A stretch of DNA of 64,000 nucleotides from Thamnaconus septentrionalis (Eukaryota; Chordata; Actinopteri; Tetraodontiformes; Monacanthidae): contig CM020505.1 of assembly GCA_009823395.1 (NCBI GenBank), forward strand, positions 12,907,129 through 12,971,128. The letters run 5' to 3'. Positions 1 through 14,686 of the stretch are shown here, piece by piece. The position numbers were made by a program, and so were the translations under genes. The notes beneath the pieces are model-generated. The model made no database searches and was not told the DNA's origin. It saw only the letters and a program-made list of their open reading frames with translations. Each line of letters begins with the position of its first letter. Positions within the stretch are counted from its first letter, which is position 1.

Positions 1-2604
1 ATAACGAAAACTAAAATTGAAAAAACGATTTCATTAACTGAAATAGATAAAAACGAAAATTGCAAGACATGAATGTTTGTGTGTTTAGAAAACTACCACT
101 AAACTAGTACTTGTGAAGCCTATGGGACATATGAGAGGATTTTTTTTAATTTCACTTCCCCGCAAAGTTGGTTTTATAACTCATAACCAAGCATCCACTT
201 GGCGCTGTTGAGACGGAGGAAAGTGTAAAAAAACCCTGGGGAACTGGCACAGAGTGGGAGGTCGTCCACATCGTCAGGCGTCGTCAAACATCAGGTTCTG
301 CTGCGTCGGCCTCAGATGATTCTGGATTTTGACTGTAGACCAATCACATGCTCCATCCCAGAACTCCACCCTCTGCTCCAGTCCAAGCCGTCGTTTTTAT
401 TTGATCAAAATCTCATTCTTTATTCGACTTTGTCTCAACAGCAGTCACTTTCGGCCTTAGTTCAGTTTCTTTAGTTTTAGGGTTAGCCTACAAACACACA
501 GTTAGTGGTATTTGTGGCAGCTAACGGGGATCTCTCCACATCCCAGACCACCTGAAACCCGTTGAAACGACATCAGGTCGTTCAGCTGAGGCCCCCACGA
601 GGTCAGGAGAGGAAACGGCTGCAGCATCCAGGAAGTGAGTAAAGCAACTGAGCTCTCGGGTGTCGGCCGCGTTACGCTACCGTTCCTCGTTCTTTTATGA
701 GCGGCCGGCCTGCTGGGCCGCTCTCGTGTTACGGTCTGAGCCGCCTCGGACGCAGTGGAGGGAAAGAAGACACCTGTGCGAGGAGAGCGCGGAGCCTTGT
801 GCGCTTTGAGGTGGCGGTAGCGGGACATGAAAGTTTAAAGCGGTACAGCAGGCGGCCGCAGCTCGCTGCCGTTTTGCACATTTAATTCAGATAAAGACGA
901 AAAAGGCAGAGAACCCTGAAGCTGTGAACCGGCTTCCAAAACATAACCCGCTGAGTGTGGAAGTTAAAGTTAAAGAAATCACGTGCAGAGCAGGTTGGTA
1001 AGAAGACACTGATACCGACACCCTGCATGCTGTCTGAAAATTTAATCAGGCCCAGTGATAGGTAAGGTAACAGCAGCGGCATCATTCCGTGTTTTGGGTC
1101 AGAGCCATCCTCAAACATCGGAGGCTTTCAAATTTTCTTACATTTTTTTTGCAGTGGAACGGAGCAGTTTTGGAAGCCTGTGCAGGAATAATAAAAGGCT
1201 TTTGTAATATATAGCTTAGGTAGAGAATGTGTTATTGTTTACGTTATGTTTTTAGGCTAAATGAATATTTGCAAAAGCTGTGTGCTCATGAAAATAACTC
1301 ATAAAGAACAGAAGATACAGTGCAAAGCACAGGTGTTTATCTAATGCTACTTTTTTGCAACTATCTGACTATGTTTGGTAACATATCAATAAATCATTGT
1401 TTTCTCAGGTGGTTTGGCAACCTGGCTTTTAATGTAAAAAGTGTAATTTATGTTTTTTCACTCAGAAAATGTTCATATTGGTTATTTGTCACATTGTCAG
1501 GTGTCATCAAAGATTGCAAACAATTCTGTGTGGTTCAAATGAGCCTGAAGCCCAGCAAGGCATCCAAAAAGTGGGACGATTAAACTCTGGTGGCGAGTTA
1601 AGTTTGAACAGGATCTCCGGAGTCGATGTCACCAGAGTCGTCTTCGCTCCTGGAAGCAGGTTGATCGCATGAGAGGTTTCAGGTGCCGTAAACGTAACAT
1701 CAACTACCTTCATCATGTGATGCTGAGGGAAAAAGTCTCAGTGGCTCCAGTGTTTCCTGTCTAATAAGATTTTGGGAATTTGTTCTCGGATTGGGGGGGG
1801 GGTCTGACTTAGGGTGGGCTCACACAGGTCTTCCGCCGGGACGTCTCTTCTCTGAAACCTCATTTCACCTGTGTCGCTGTCAGGAATACAGCGGCCCTGT
1901 CAGGAGCTGACCAATGCTAATGCAATCTGCCCTCTTGTCGTCCAACCAATCACGTTCGCTTCTCCTGACTGCAGCCCCCCGTTCGTGCATCGACCGGGTC
2001 GCAGGAACCGAGAACACGTCGCGATGTCGACGGACTTAATGGGATTTGCAATTTCCCATAAAAAAAAGCGCAGAAATTTAGAAGGTCTGTAACATAATCC
2101 TCGTGTCTACAACGGCAATGTGTACCTCGTGGCTGGAAGGCATCTTGCTTCTTCTTCATTCTTTTTTTTTGACAAATAAAAACATCAACAGTGGACACAG
2201 GTCTGACTCATTGTGAAATGGAGCTGCTGGGGTGCGTTTTTATAGGAATTCGACACTAGACAGAAATCAAACTAGAAGGAGAAGGAGAAGACAAAGAAAA
2301 GGTGTAGGAACAGATCTTGATGAATCATCAAATCTTTGATGATTCATATTTGATTTCACATCCAGTTTTTGCATGGAAGGGCAGAGTTTTGAGTTTTAGT
2401 GGAGGGGAAAGTATTTCAGAGGTTGCTGTTGTTGTTTTTTTTCCCTTTTCATTTGTGTTAATGATTTGTATGCAGCTGATGGACAAGAGATCACAGCCAA
2501 ACACGGAATAAATGGTCTGCACACATAACGACGACCAAAACTACTGATTCAATAACTATTATAAGTTGTTTAAATTGTCTTAGAAGTGAATGAATCAGAC
2601 TCAC
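1..2604. other. Non-coding: presumed TMEM255B intron 3 onward
   Basis: No exon is recognisable here. TMEM255B runs leftwards and its fourth coding exon should lie beyond exon 3, but I found no reading frame like the expected third membrane segment on the minus strand. Intron 3 therefore probably extends past the window edge. The first 60 bases are A-rich and resemble degraded repeat. About 650-880 is GC- and CpG-rich compared with its surroundings. A perfect short palindrome lies at 2320-2347. Confidence 0.5.
2320..2347. repeat. Perfect 13-bp inverted repeat with 2-bp loop
   Basis: ATGAATCATCAAA at 2320-2332 is followed by TC and then by its exact reverse complement at 2335-2347. It lies in the presumed intron 3 of TMEM255B. 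It could be a palindromic protein-binding site or a small hairpin; no function can be assigned. Confidence 0.8.
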
Positions 2605-3520
2605 CATGGGTCTGCGGTTTTCCACCAGGTGGATTCCAACGATTCCCAGAAAGGCTCCAAAACTCAACTGGACGTCCAGAGAGCAAGAACAGAAACAGTC
2701 AGCTTTCAGAGGCGGACAACACTTTGACAACAACTTACAACAACAATTTAGAGAGCCGAAGGTGTGAGAGAGTATGCGGTGCTGACTGGGACTCACGATG
2801 ATTCCTGGGTAATATCCCGCCACTGGGACGTTGTCTGTGCGCGTGGCAGAGATCAGACCTACGGTCAGCACGAGCAGAGCCAGGGCCAGCAGGGACACGG
2901 TCATCCACAGGGCCGACTTCCTCCGGCGCAGGTACTGAACTTCAGTTGACAAGACAGTGCGGTGAGAGGAGTCCATTGAAGACAAAACTTCAAAAGCACA
3001 TCATTACGGAGGAGGAAACATGGCTTCATTCGAACTACTGAAACTGAAGAGCTAAAGCGAAAAATCACCAGATCAGCTGGCAACTCTTGTTACTGTTAAA
3101 CTTGTGAAATTTCAAATATTTCAATAATAAATAGTTAATAATGCTGTGGATTATGCAGTAAATAAATATATAAAGTATGTTTAGTGCAGTTGAAAAATGA
3201 TCAGTTATAAAAATATATATATAAAATTTTGCAAGTTAAAGCAAAATGTGTCAAAATATAATACAAAAAAAATACAATACAACCTTAATTACCCACAATG
3301 CTTCAGCGTAAAGTGTTACTCAGCTCAAGAAAGCACTTAAGCTCCGTCTGGCCAGCAGAAGGAACTATGTTCAATATCAAAAGCGCAACAGTGCATTAAA
3401 CCATAAATAAGCAACGGATGAGATGTTTCATATAAACATTTCAACCTAATTACCTTCTGGATCCAGGACGTCCGGAGCTGCTGGCTGCGATGTCTGCTGG
3501 CTGCTTTCAGGCTGCTGCAT
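2605..3520 (-). CDS. TMEM255B: TMEM255B, 5' coding exons only (partial)
   Basis: Three minus-strand coding exons are visible: 3520-3454 (22 codons plus one base, starting MQQPESSQQT), 2939-2797 (48 codons with the split codon) and 2667-2605 (21 codons). Phases join cleanly and give a 91-residue N-terminus. It has a short cytosolic tail (LDPEVQYLRRRKSALW), a first membrane helix (ALALLVLTVGL), the family motif TRTDNVPVAGYYPGII, and a second helix containing LGIVGIHLVENRR. Human TMEM255B has the same LDP...RRK...LW layout and a GYYPGII/LVENRR core, so B rather than A is the better match, and GRK1 next door agrees. The family consists of four-helix membrane proteins of poorly defined function. 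The exon 2 acceptor (AACTGAAG) has a weak pyrimidine tract but is the only one in phase. The remaining exons are not in the window. Confidence 0.85.
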
Positions 3521-4205
3521 TTTTACTCAAAATGGTGTGTTCAGGTAAAATACAGGAAAAATATATACCTTTAAGTATTTCCAAAAGTTTATCAGGAGGC
3601 TGAACTGGTGCCTTTACACGTCAGTAGTGAACCAAACCCTCATCCTCCTTAAATTGCCAGGTTTTACACTTGCAGCAGCCGATTATTAATAGTATTGTTA
3701 TTTTTATTCCATTTATTTGCTGGTTTCTATCGGACAAGTCCGGACAGACAGTTGACAGAAACAATTGGGAGTCCTGCTGAGAGCACACAGACTGGGTTGC
3801 AGAAAGAGAGAGACGGTCGAGACAACAAGCCAATCAGCTGCCTATCATTTGGCTACGTCATAAATGAATAATGTATTTATTCACGCACAGTGAAAGCGCC
3901 GTCCCCTGTCTTTACTTTGCTATAGTTTTCACGCACTATTGATTGGTGATACATGTGGGACAGTTCACCAGGTTGTTGGTTTTTAAATGTTTTCAGCTTT
4001 ACGGTCCCGATGCCGCTGCATCTATGGTGGAAAAGGCAATTTGCGACACGCGTTTAATGCGCCCTCTGCTGGTTGTTGAGGGGAACTTGAGGCGTCTCAT
4101 GGATCGACACTGCTCCTATCTTTTTTTCTTGTGCTTTTTCCCTTCTTCTAAAACGCTGGTGTCAGCCTCCCTTCTTTTTGTGTTGAGAAAAAAACCTAGT
4201 CTAGA

Positions 4206-4239
<34 letters not shown>

Positions 4240-4591
4240 AAACACACAGACACAAACGTTATGTATCAAATACAAAAAAATATTTATTAAAATGTATAAA
4301 CAGCGGCTGAATATAAATGTTTTGTCATCTCAAGCAGCAAAACACATTAGTGAAAGCAGAAAAGTGTGCAGCAAATTGGTCCACTGATGCGCTTCACGCG
4401 CATCGTGTTGCTCTTATGTATGTGTCAAAATGGAGAAATCCTACTTGTAAGCAAAATCAAAGGAACTGACTGAGGTGGTCTGCAAAAATGAAATGTCATG
4501 AAACCTGTGTCGTGTCGTGTGTAGTGTGAAAGTTCCGCGAAAGAAACTTCTCCGTGAGTGGAAAGCAAACCGCCTCCTTTTTGCAGCCTTC
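3521..4591. other. Intergenic: TMEM255B promoter side and GRK1 3' UTR
   Basis: No coding sequence is seen. The left half should hold the TMEM255B promoter and 5' UTR, and the right half the 3' UTR of GRK1. A (TC)n tract lies at about 4206-4241. The two genes are co-oriented (both minus). Confidence 0.6.
4283..4288 (-). terminator. GRK1: Candidate GRK1 poly(A) signal
   Basis: The plus strand reads TTTATT, giving AATAAA on the minus strand, about 300 bases past the GRK1 stop. The minus-strand sequence just beyond is GT-rich (CGTTTGTGTCTGTGTG), as expected of a downstream element, so this is a well-formed cleavage site. Confidence 0.55.
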
Positions 4592-8536
<3,945 letters not shown>

Positions 8537-9020
8537 CATCGTGGTGGAAGGAGGGGTGTGCGAAAAATATTAGTAGAGGGCAGCGAGACACACAAAAAAG
8601 GTTGAGACGACGACAATTATTAAGTCTGGGGACACACAAAGCGAAATCCAGACACGTGATGACTGACTTCTTGTGCCGTAGATGACACACCAGCCACAGC
8701 CTTTCCCTCAGCCAGGCCAAGACTGAGAGGCGACCTTGTTCCACCTCATGCAGCCACACATGCAGATCTACCTGACTCATCACCTCCCTCCTCCAAAGGG
8801 ACTTATCCGCGCTGTAAAGCCTTATCCCCTGCCGACGCAAATGCATGTACAGAAAAGTCAGGAAACGTGATCCGAGAGTGGGGGGGCACAGAGGGACCTG
8901 CAGGTAACGGGACGTTACATTTGTGGTTGGTGGAGATGTTTATGTAACTGAAAGGTGTGATGTTATAAAGCTTTCCACATCTTCATTTATCATCCTAGAC
9001 TCCATAAGAGGAGCCTCGTG

Positions 9021-9033
9021 GGATTAATTATCC
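9021..9033. promoter_or_regulatory. CRX/OTX-type motif upstream of GRK1
   Basis: GGATTAATTATCC carries the photoreceptor homeodomain core (TAATCC on the minus strand) and is followed at once by CCAATGG. It lies about 490 bases upstream of the GRK1 start codon. CRX regulates GRK1 in mammals, so the placement is suggestive. The assignment rests on motif and position only. Confidence 0.35.
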
Positions 9034-9581
9034 AATGGAGGAACTCTACAGGTCTCTGGAAAACAATATACTTAGCCCTGTGTTTGCAGCCTTTGCATCA
9101 AGCTTTGTCGTACAAAACACACTAAGAAGATGATGAAGGAACTATGTGGCTGATGGGTCTCAGAGGGCAGAATGAACACAGAAATATTGAAAACACAATC
9201 AATGTGAATATTATATGGACCTTATGGACCCTAACATGGACCTAGGACCTATAAAAACTCACAATGAGTCAAAGACCGTAGCCAATGGCAAAAAGTGTAC
9301 GAACTAGATAAACCACAGTACAGCTTTTTACCTTCGCTGTCAGTCACGATGGAGAAACCTACTTGACTTTTGAGAGTGAAGGACATCGGAGTGTGGTGTG
9401 ATCTCTAGTATTCACACTTCATCATGGGCACATAAACAGTGAGTACGGAATAACAACACACCACATGCAGACAGTGTCATCTGGCTTCACCTGGAAAAGA
9501 AAATAGTAGAGAGCACAAGACATGAGCGCAAAACTAAAAGTAACTTAAAACTGCAAGGAAAGGCAACCGGTGGTGTTCAGG

Positions 9582-9589
9582 TGACGTCA
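9582..9589 (+). promoter_or_regulatory. ATP4B: Consensus CRE upstream of ATP4B
   Basis: TGACGTCA is a perfect palindromic cAMP response element, 32 bases before the TATA-like box and about 76 bases before the ATP4B start codon. Its position fits a proximal promoter. Confidence 0.5.
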
Positions 9590-9620
9590 GGAAGAAGATA
9601 AGGAAGAGGAAAGCAGAGGA

Positions 9621-9628
9621 AATAAAAG
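9621..9628 (+). promoter_or_regulatory. ATP4B: TATA-like box of ATP4B
   Basis: AATAAAAG lies 37-44 bases before the ATP4B start codon. This leaves room for a transcription start near 9650 and a very short 5' UTR. Confidence 0.4.
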
Positions 9629-9664
9629 CTCCGCCGTGGACTGAGGCCAACAAAGACCTTCGTC

Positions 9665-11485
9665 ATGGCCACCCTGAAGGAGAAGAGGACGTGCGGGCAG
9701 CGGTGTGAGGACTTTGGGAATTTTGTCTGGAACTCTGAGAATGGAACTGTCATGGGGAGAACGCCAAAGAAATGGGGTAAAAACGTCTAGACTATTTCTT
9801 ACAGACACTCAGAGTGAAGCTTTTTCAAAACCACTTGAATTAATTTTGGGGTCATTTATTTAATATAAGAAGAAAAAACGGTTGAGTGGAAGCTGTGTAA
9901 GAATAATTAAAATTAAAATTTAATTTTGATAACTTCCATTTCTAAACAATTTTAGTTTTAGCATATTTTTATAAGTTAAAACTGCTAACTCAGCTGTTAA
10001 TTTTCCAAACATATTTCCCAGGCTTCTGAACAGACGTGTTTATCTCGCCCTGGTTGGTTGAACACCCTGAGCAACTACTCAAAATGCTGCGAGGGCGCCA
10101 AGACTAAGATAGAGGGAGGTCGGGAGAGAAAGTGAATGAAAAACAAAGAAATGCAGAAAATCCCTGCATTTTTTCTCTATTCTTCCACAGTTTACATCAG
10201 CCTGTACTACTCGGCCTTCTATGTGGTGATGACGTCCGTCTTCTTGTTGTCCATCTGGGCCCTCATGAGAAGCTTGGACCCTTACACTCCAGACTACCAG
10301 GACCGGCTACAGTCTCCTGGTATCACGGCATGACAGACCACAGCGGCGTCTCAAACTAGACCTCAGGTCGACTGAACCTCCAGCTCTGTGTTTTCCTCTT
10401 TCTCTGTGCAGGGGTGATGGTGTGGCCTGACACCTACGGAGAGGAGGACATTGAAATCACCTACAACACGTCCGACAGGGCCAGCTGGATGAGGATGGCC
10501 GACATCCTTCACGAGTTCCTGCAGCGTTCGTATTTTGCTCGCAGGATCCCGTTGCGACTCGGCGAGGTCAAAGTTCAACGGCTCTAAAGTCTTGGCTTCT
10601 CTTTGCTTCCCCTTCAGCCTACAATGACAGCAGGCAGCGTGAATGCAACTACTATAACTGCACCAAGGGCAAGTATTTCATCCAGAACACCTTCTCCGCA
10701 CCTGAGCACACCAAGTGGGCGTGCCCCTTCACTCAAAGCATGCTGGGAGCCTGCTCTGGATCCCAGGACCCGACCTTCGGCTACAATTGCACCATGCCCT
10801 GTGTCATCATTAAAATGAACCGGGTAAAAACACATCAATCTGTCATCAAACTTTAAAATCAGAACTGAACTGAACTGAACTATAGTTTTTGTCTGTACAG
10901 ATTATTAACTTTTTGCCTTCCAACCACTTTGACCTTCCCCTGTATGTCAACTGCACCATACTGGTCAGCAACAAAATTAATTTAATCATGTCAATCATGG
11001 TTTTCTTATTTGGAAAAGGAACTTATGAGGTTATAAATGAGACATATATGTGCATGTTTAGGATGGACAAGCCAATGTGAACAAAATCGAGTACTTCCCC
11101 CACGGAGGAGCCATGGATCTGTCTTACTTCCCCTATTATGGAAAACAGGCTCAGGTGGGAGAAGCAACTCAACCAACAAACAATAACAAGCATTTTTCCT
11201 CACCACAAAATAATGATGTCAACAAAACAGGATTTGCTCTTCATGTGAAATCTACCAGCCGAGAGCGTCTCGCCCACCACCGGACAAAACCCAACACTAA
11301 CCAGTTGTCCTCGACCTTTTCCTCAGCCTACGTACGTGAACCCACTGGTGGCTGTTCGCTTCGACCTGGTCGGAGAGAGACGAGCCAAGGTCCAGTGCAG
11401 AGTGGTGTCTGACAAGATCAGCTACGAGAACATCCACGACCCCTATGAGGGGAAAGTCATCTTCTACCTCAGAGCGCTGAAATAA
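9665..11485 (+). CDS. ATP4B: Gastric H+/K+-ATPase beta subunit ATP4B
   Basis: The beta subunit folds, stabilises and delivers the proton pump alpha subunit to the secretory membrane of acid-secreting gastric cells. The exons are 9665-9776, 10191-10319, 10412-10525, 10618-10823, 10901-10963, 11062-11154 and 11327-11485. They total 876 bases, or 291 residues, equal to human ATP4B. The short cytosolic N-terminus [13 protein letters not shown] is ATP4B-like. One membrane helix spans about residues 38-63 and contains [11 protein letters not shown]. The ectodomain starts DPYTPDYQD and carries N-glycosylation sequons (NTS and three NCT), paired cysteines, HYFPYYGK-like [11 protein letters not shown], and HDPYEGKV near the C-terminus. 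All seven exons are open with conserved phases; the exon 3 donor (C|GTTCGT) is weak. Its place between GRK1 and TMCO3 separates it from the ATP1B paralogues. A candidate ATTAAA poly(A) signal is at 11678-11683. Confidence 0.95.
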
Positions 11486-11874
11486 GGCAGAGAGATTTGC
11501 CTGAATACCGACATGTTTAACAAAACGCTTGTCCACTTGTTCGTTTCTGTGTTGTGTGCTGATTTTTGATGATCTTGTCACCCTCATTGGGTTAGTCGTG
11601 ATTTTAAAGCCCAATTGCCATTGAATGAAAAAAATCTACTATTCATCCATCAGTCCATTCAAATGCAATAAGCTGGTATTAAAAGTCTATAAATTGATGA
11701 TGAAAACTGTCACGTGAGCAAACCACCATTCCACACAGCCGTGTTAGTAAAGTGTGAACCGACCACCACTGCTAATAGGATGACAATAGTAACAGCGCAT
11801 CTCCCAAATCTGCTGAGTACAGAGGCTGGGTTATCAGCTTAACCAGTGCATGCGGGCACACACGTGGGCATACA

Positions 11875-11905
<31 letters not shown>

Positions 11906-13241
11906 CTTACACGTGCCCCTGAGATGTTTAATTAAAAGAGATTTTTCTACGACACATAATCTGTTGCACTGGTAACAGAAAGGCAAAAACACCAATTTTT
12001 GTATTTTGGTCTCAAAGGGTATAAAGTAGAACTTTGTTAGGTTGTTCAAGTATTTTATCAAACAGTGCTTTTTAGTATACCAAAGAAGACAACACTCAAA
12101 TCTGTATAAATTCCATGTTTTAATAAATATTGAGTGTCTAAAAAAAAAAAGACATCCAAAGTACCCCAAAAACAACTTTATGTCAGGAGGCATCAACATG
12201 TGCATAAAGAAAACCCATCAAGTAAAGGAGCCCCCGTGACTCCATGCGTGTGCGTTACACATTTAAAAAGCTGAGGCAAACATTCTGAGCACGAGATGAG
12301 ACAAAGACGCTCCGAGACAGTGAGGTCCAACCCCGTCAGAGTGTTTTAGTGCAGAACAGAGTTGAGCAGGCACACAAGTGTGACATTTAAAGGTAGCAGC
12401 GTTTGATCCTTCTAAATGTAACATCAGTTTGAAATCATGACGGCTTTGTTCTCCAAAGACTATGGCCTTTGAATCATGTTTGTTCCTCCCCCAATCCCAC
12501 AACCCCAAGTCTTCTTGCAACGCGTCCGTACCAACACCAGAATATACAGAACAATGAGCTAATGTCATTTCTAGTCGCCACTTAAAAATGCAATGGAGGA
12601 AAGGTTCACAGTAGGATTACTTCAAAGCACGAGAACCATCTAATAAACACAGGCAGGTTTTGCCTCTGCGACATTCCATTCAGTCAACATACTGTGACGT
12701 CGTCAAAACGAAATACGAAATACAGTTTTACTCATAAATATTTATAGGAGTTAAATATTCTGTAGAATCTACACAGTTTTAGTCCTGGTGACTGCAACTG
12801 GAAAGACGAGAAGTCAAACTCGCAGACCCGCAGGCACAAAACAGTAAGGAATGTGAGACAGTGCAGTTAAGGCGCAAAAAACTCAAGGAAATAAAGAATC
12901 TGTTCTATACAAGGAATATCTGTTTCTTCATATGTTCTGTGCTGTCAAAGAGCTGAGCTCCAAATCCAACATTCTATCAGACCCATTTATGTGTAGATTT
13001 ATATTACACATTTACATTGCATTTATTTATGAAAGATATTCTTTAAAATATAAGCTGACAAACATGTTGTTTGTTTTTGGTCTGCAACAGTCTGATCGAA
13101 GTTGGAGGGAGTTGTGTTTGTCAGGAAGTCACAACAATGACGATGACGATGCAGATGATAAATGAGTCACTGTAAACAAGGCTTTAGTCCAACAACCTGT
13201 GCCGTCGCTCCTGAGTTTTCTTCGGGACTATTTTGGTCCTG
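11486..13241. other. Convergent 3' region of ATP4B and TMCO3
   Basis: No coding sequence. It should contain both 3' UTRs. A (CA)n tract lies at about 11868-11905. Candidate poly(A) signals are ATTAAA (+) at 11678 and AATAAA (-) at 13022-13027. In human the gene TFDP1 lies here; I see no exon resembling it. Confidence 0.6.
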
Positions 13242-14649
13242 TCATGTGACAGTCTTGCGTTCAGCAAGTGGAACCAGTCTGTGCGTGGTGACCCACCACA
13301 GCACTGGAGCCAGGAGCAAACTGAGTGTGGTGACACTGAGAACCAGCAGGTACACCTGGAAGGAAAGGCACCCCTGTCAGCTTTGATTGCCTTGAAAGGA
13401 AGCCTGCTTTAGAATGAAGGCAGACGTTGTTGCAGTTTAGGAAGCGACAGTATTTATACAGAATGCCGCGTACACGGGTGGTGTTTTGCTGGGTTTTTAT
13501 TACATGTTGTCCCCCTCTGGAGGCACATGGGTTCTTTCCTATAATAAATATATTATTCTCCTACAATTACATCAACAGTAATTACAAAATAATAAATTGT
13601 TAATAAAGAAAAAGATGAAACGAACAGTAAAGAATTTAAAACAAACAAATTATAATCTGATGACCTTTATTACTATTCAATTCATTATTATTTATTTTTA
13701 TTAAGAATTTATATTAGAGATCAACAAGAAACTACACAGTGTTACTTCAACTCTCACCACTGACCTCTCTGGAGATGATGCCGGCGCGCCTTGCGCGGCT
13801 ACTCAAGACAAAGGAGAATTCGCTGACTTGAGCCAGACCGGCGGAGACGATCCAACATATATGTCGGGAAGCTGGAGGCAGGATCGCTGAAAGCACCGCC
13901 ACAGCCATGATGAACTGGGATGGAGGGAAAAAGAGAGAGAGACGGTCAGGAAGGATGGAACTCAACAAGGAAGAAGAAACAGTCGAGAGTGCCGTACCTT
14001 CATGATAACCAGAGTCAGTGTTAGAACCAGCAGAATGGTGAGTTCGTACAGCACAAACGTGGGGAAGACGTGGAGACCTTCAGCGACAAACACACAACAT
14101 CAGTCAAGGACCGTCGGGCTGTGTTTTAGCAACGCTAGCTGTCAGCGGTCTGGCTCTGACCGATGGAGGCGAAGAAAATGATGGCGAGGAAATCTCTGAT
14201 GGGCTCCGTACATCCCATCACCTCCGCTGAGACCATGTGACCCTGGGTGGACAGCAGCGCTCCTGCCAGAAAACAGCCAAGCTCCATGGAAACGTCCAAA
14301 AACTCCGTCACCTGCAGAATTTAAAAAAAAAAAAAAAAAAAGGTCAATGCAGATCCCACCTTTGCAAAGACATGTTTTTTTTTTTTTAAGTGAGGTAAAA
14401 TGTAAAGGGTTTACCGTCAGCATGAAAAATACAAAAGCTGCTATCCCCAGCACCAGGATCTCCTTGTTGCCTCTGCTCTCAGAATGGAGCTTCTTGTAGT
14501 AGGGCCCAATCAGGAAAGATTTGATTAACAGACACAGCAGCAGCACCGCAGCCAGGGAGATCAGGACCTGGCCCAGGAGGAACAAGATCCGCAGACTCCC
14601 AAGCAGGAAGCTGTGTTTGGAAAAGACAACAAGGCACTTTAAAAAAGGC

Positions 14650-14686
<37 letters not shown>

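Larger units (their letters stand above)
8537..9664. other. Divergent promoter region between GRK1 and ATP4B
   Basis: About 1.1 kb separates the start codons of two head-to-head genes with very different expected tissues (photoreceptor and gastric gland). No coding sequence is present. The notable motifs are listed separately: a homeodomain-type palindrome at 9021-9033, a cAMP response element at 9582-9589 and a TATA-like box at 9621-9628. Confidence 0.7.

Noticed and set aside
1507..1716. Minus-strand frame beginning MMKVVDVTFTAPETSH as a possible TMEM255B exon
   Set aside because: No membrane-helix character and no resemblance to TMEM255 exon 4. Splice sites in the correct phase were not found.
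11486..13241. Expected TFDP1 gene between ATP4B and TMCO3
   Set aside because: No DNA-binding or dimerisation-domain frame is visible on either strand, and the interval is too small for the gene, so I treat it as absent here.
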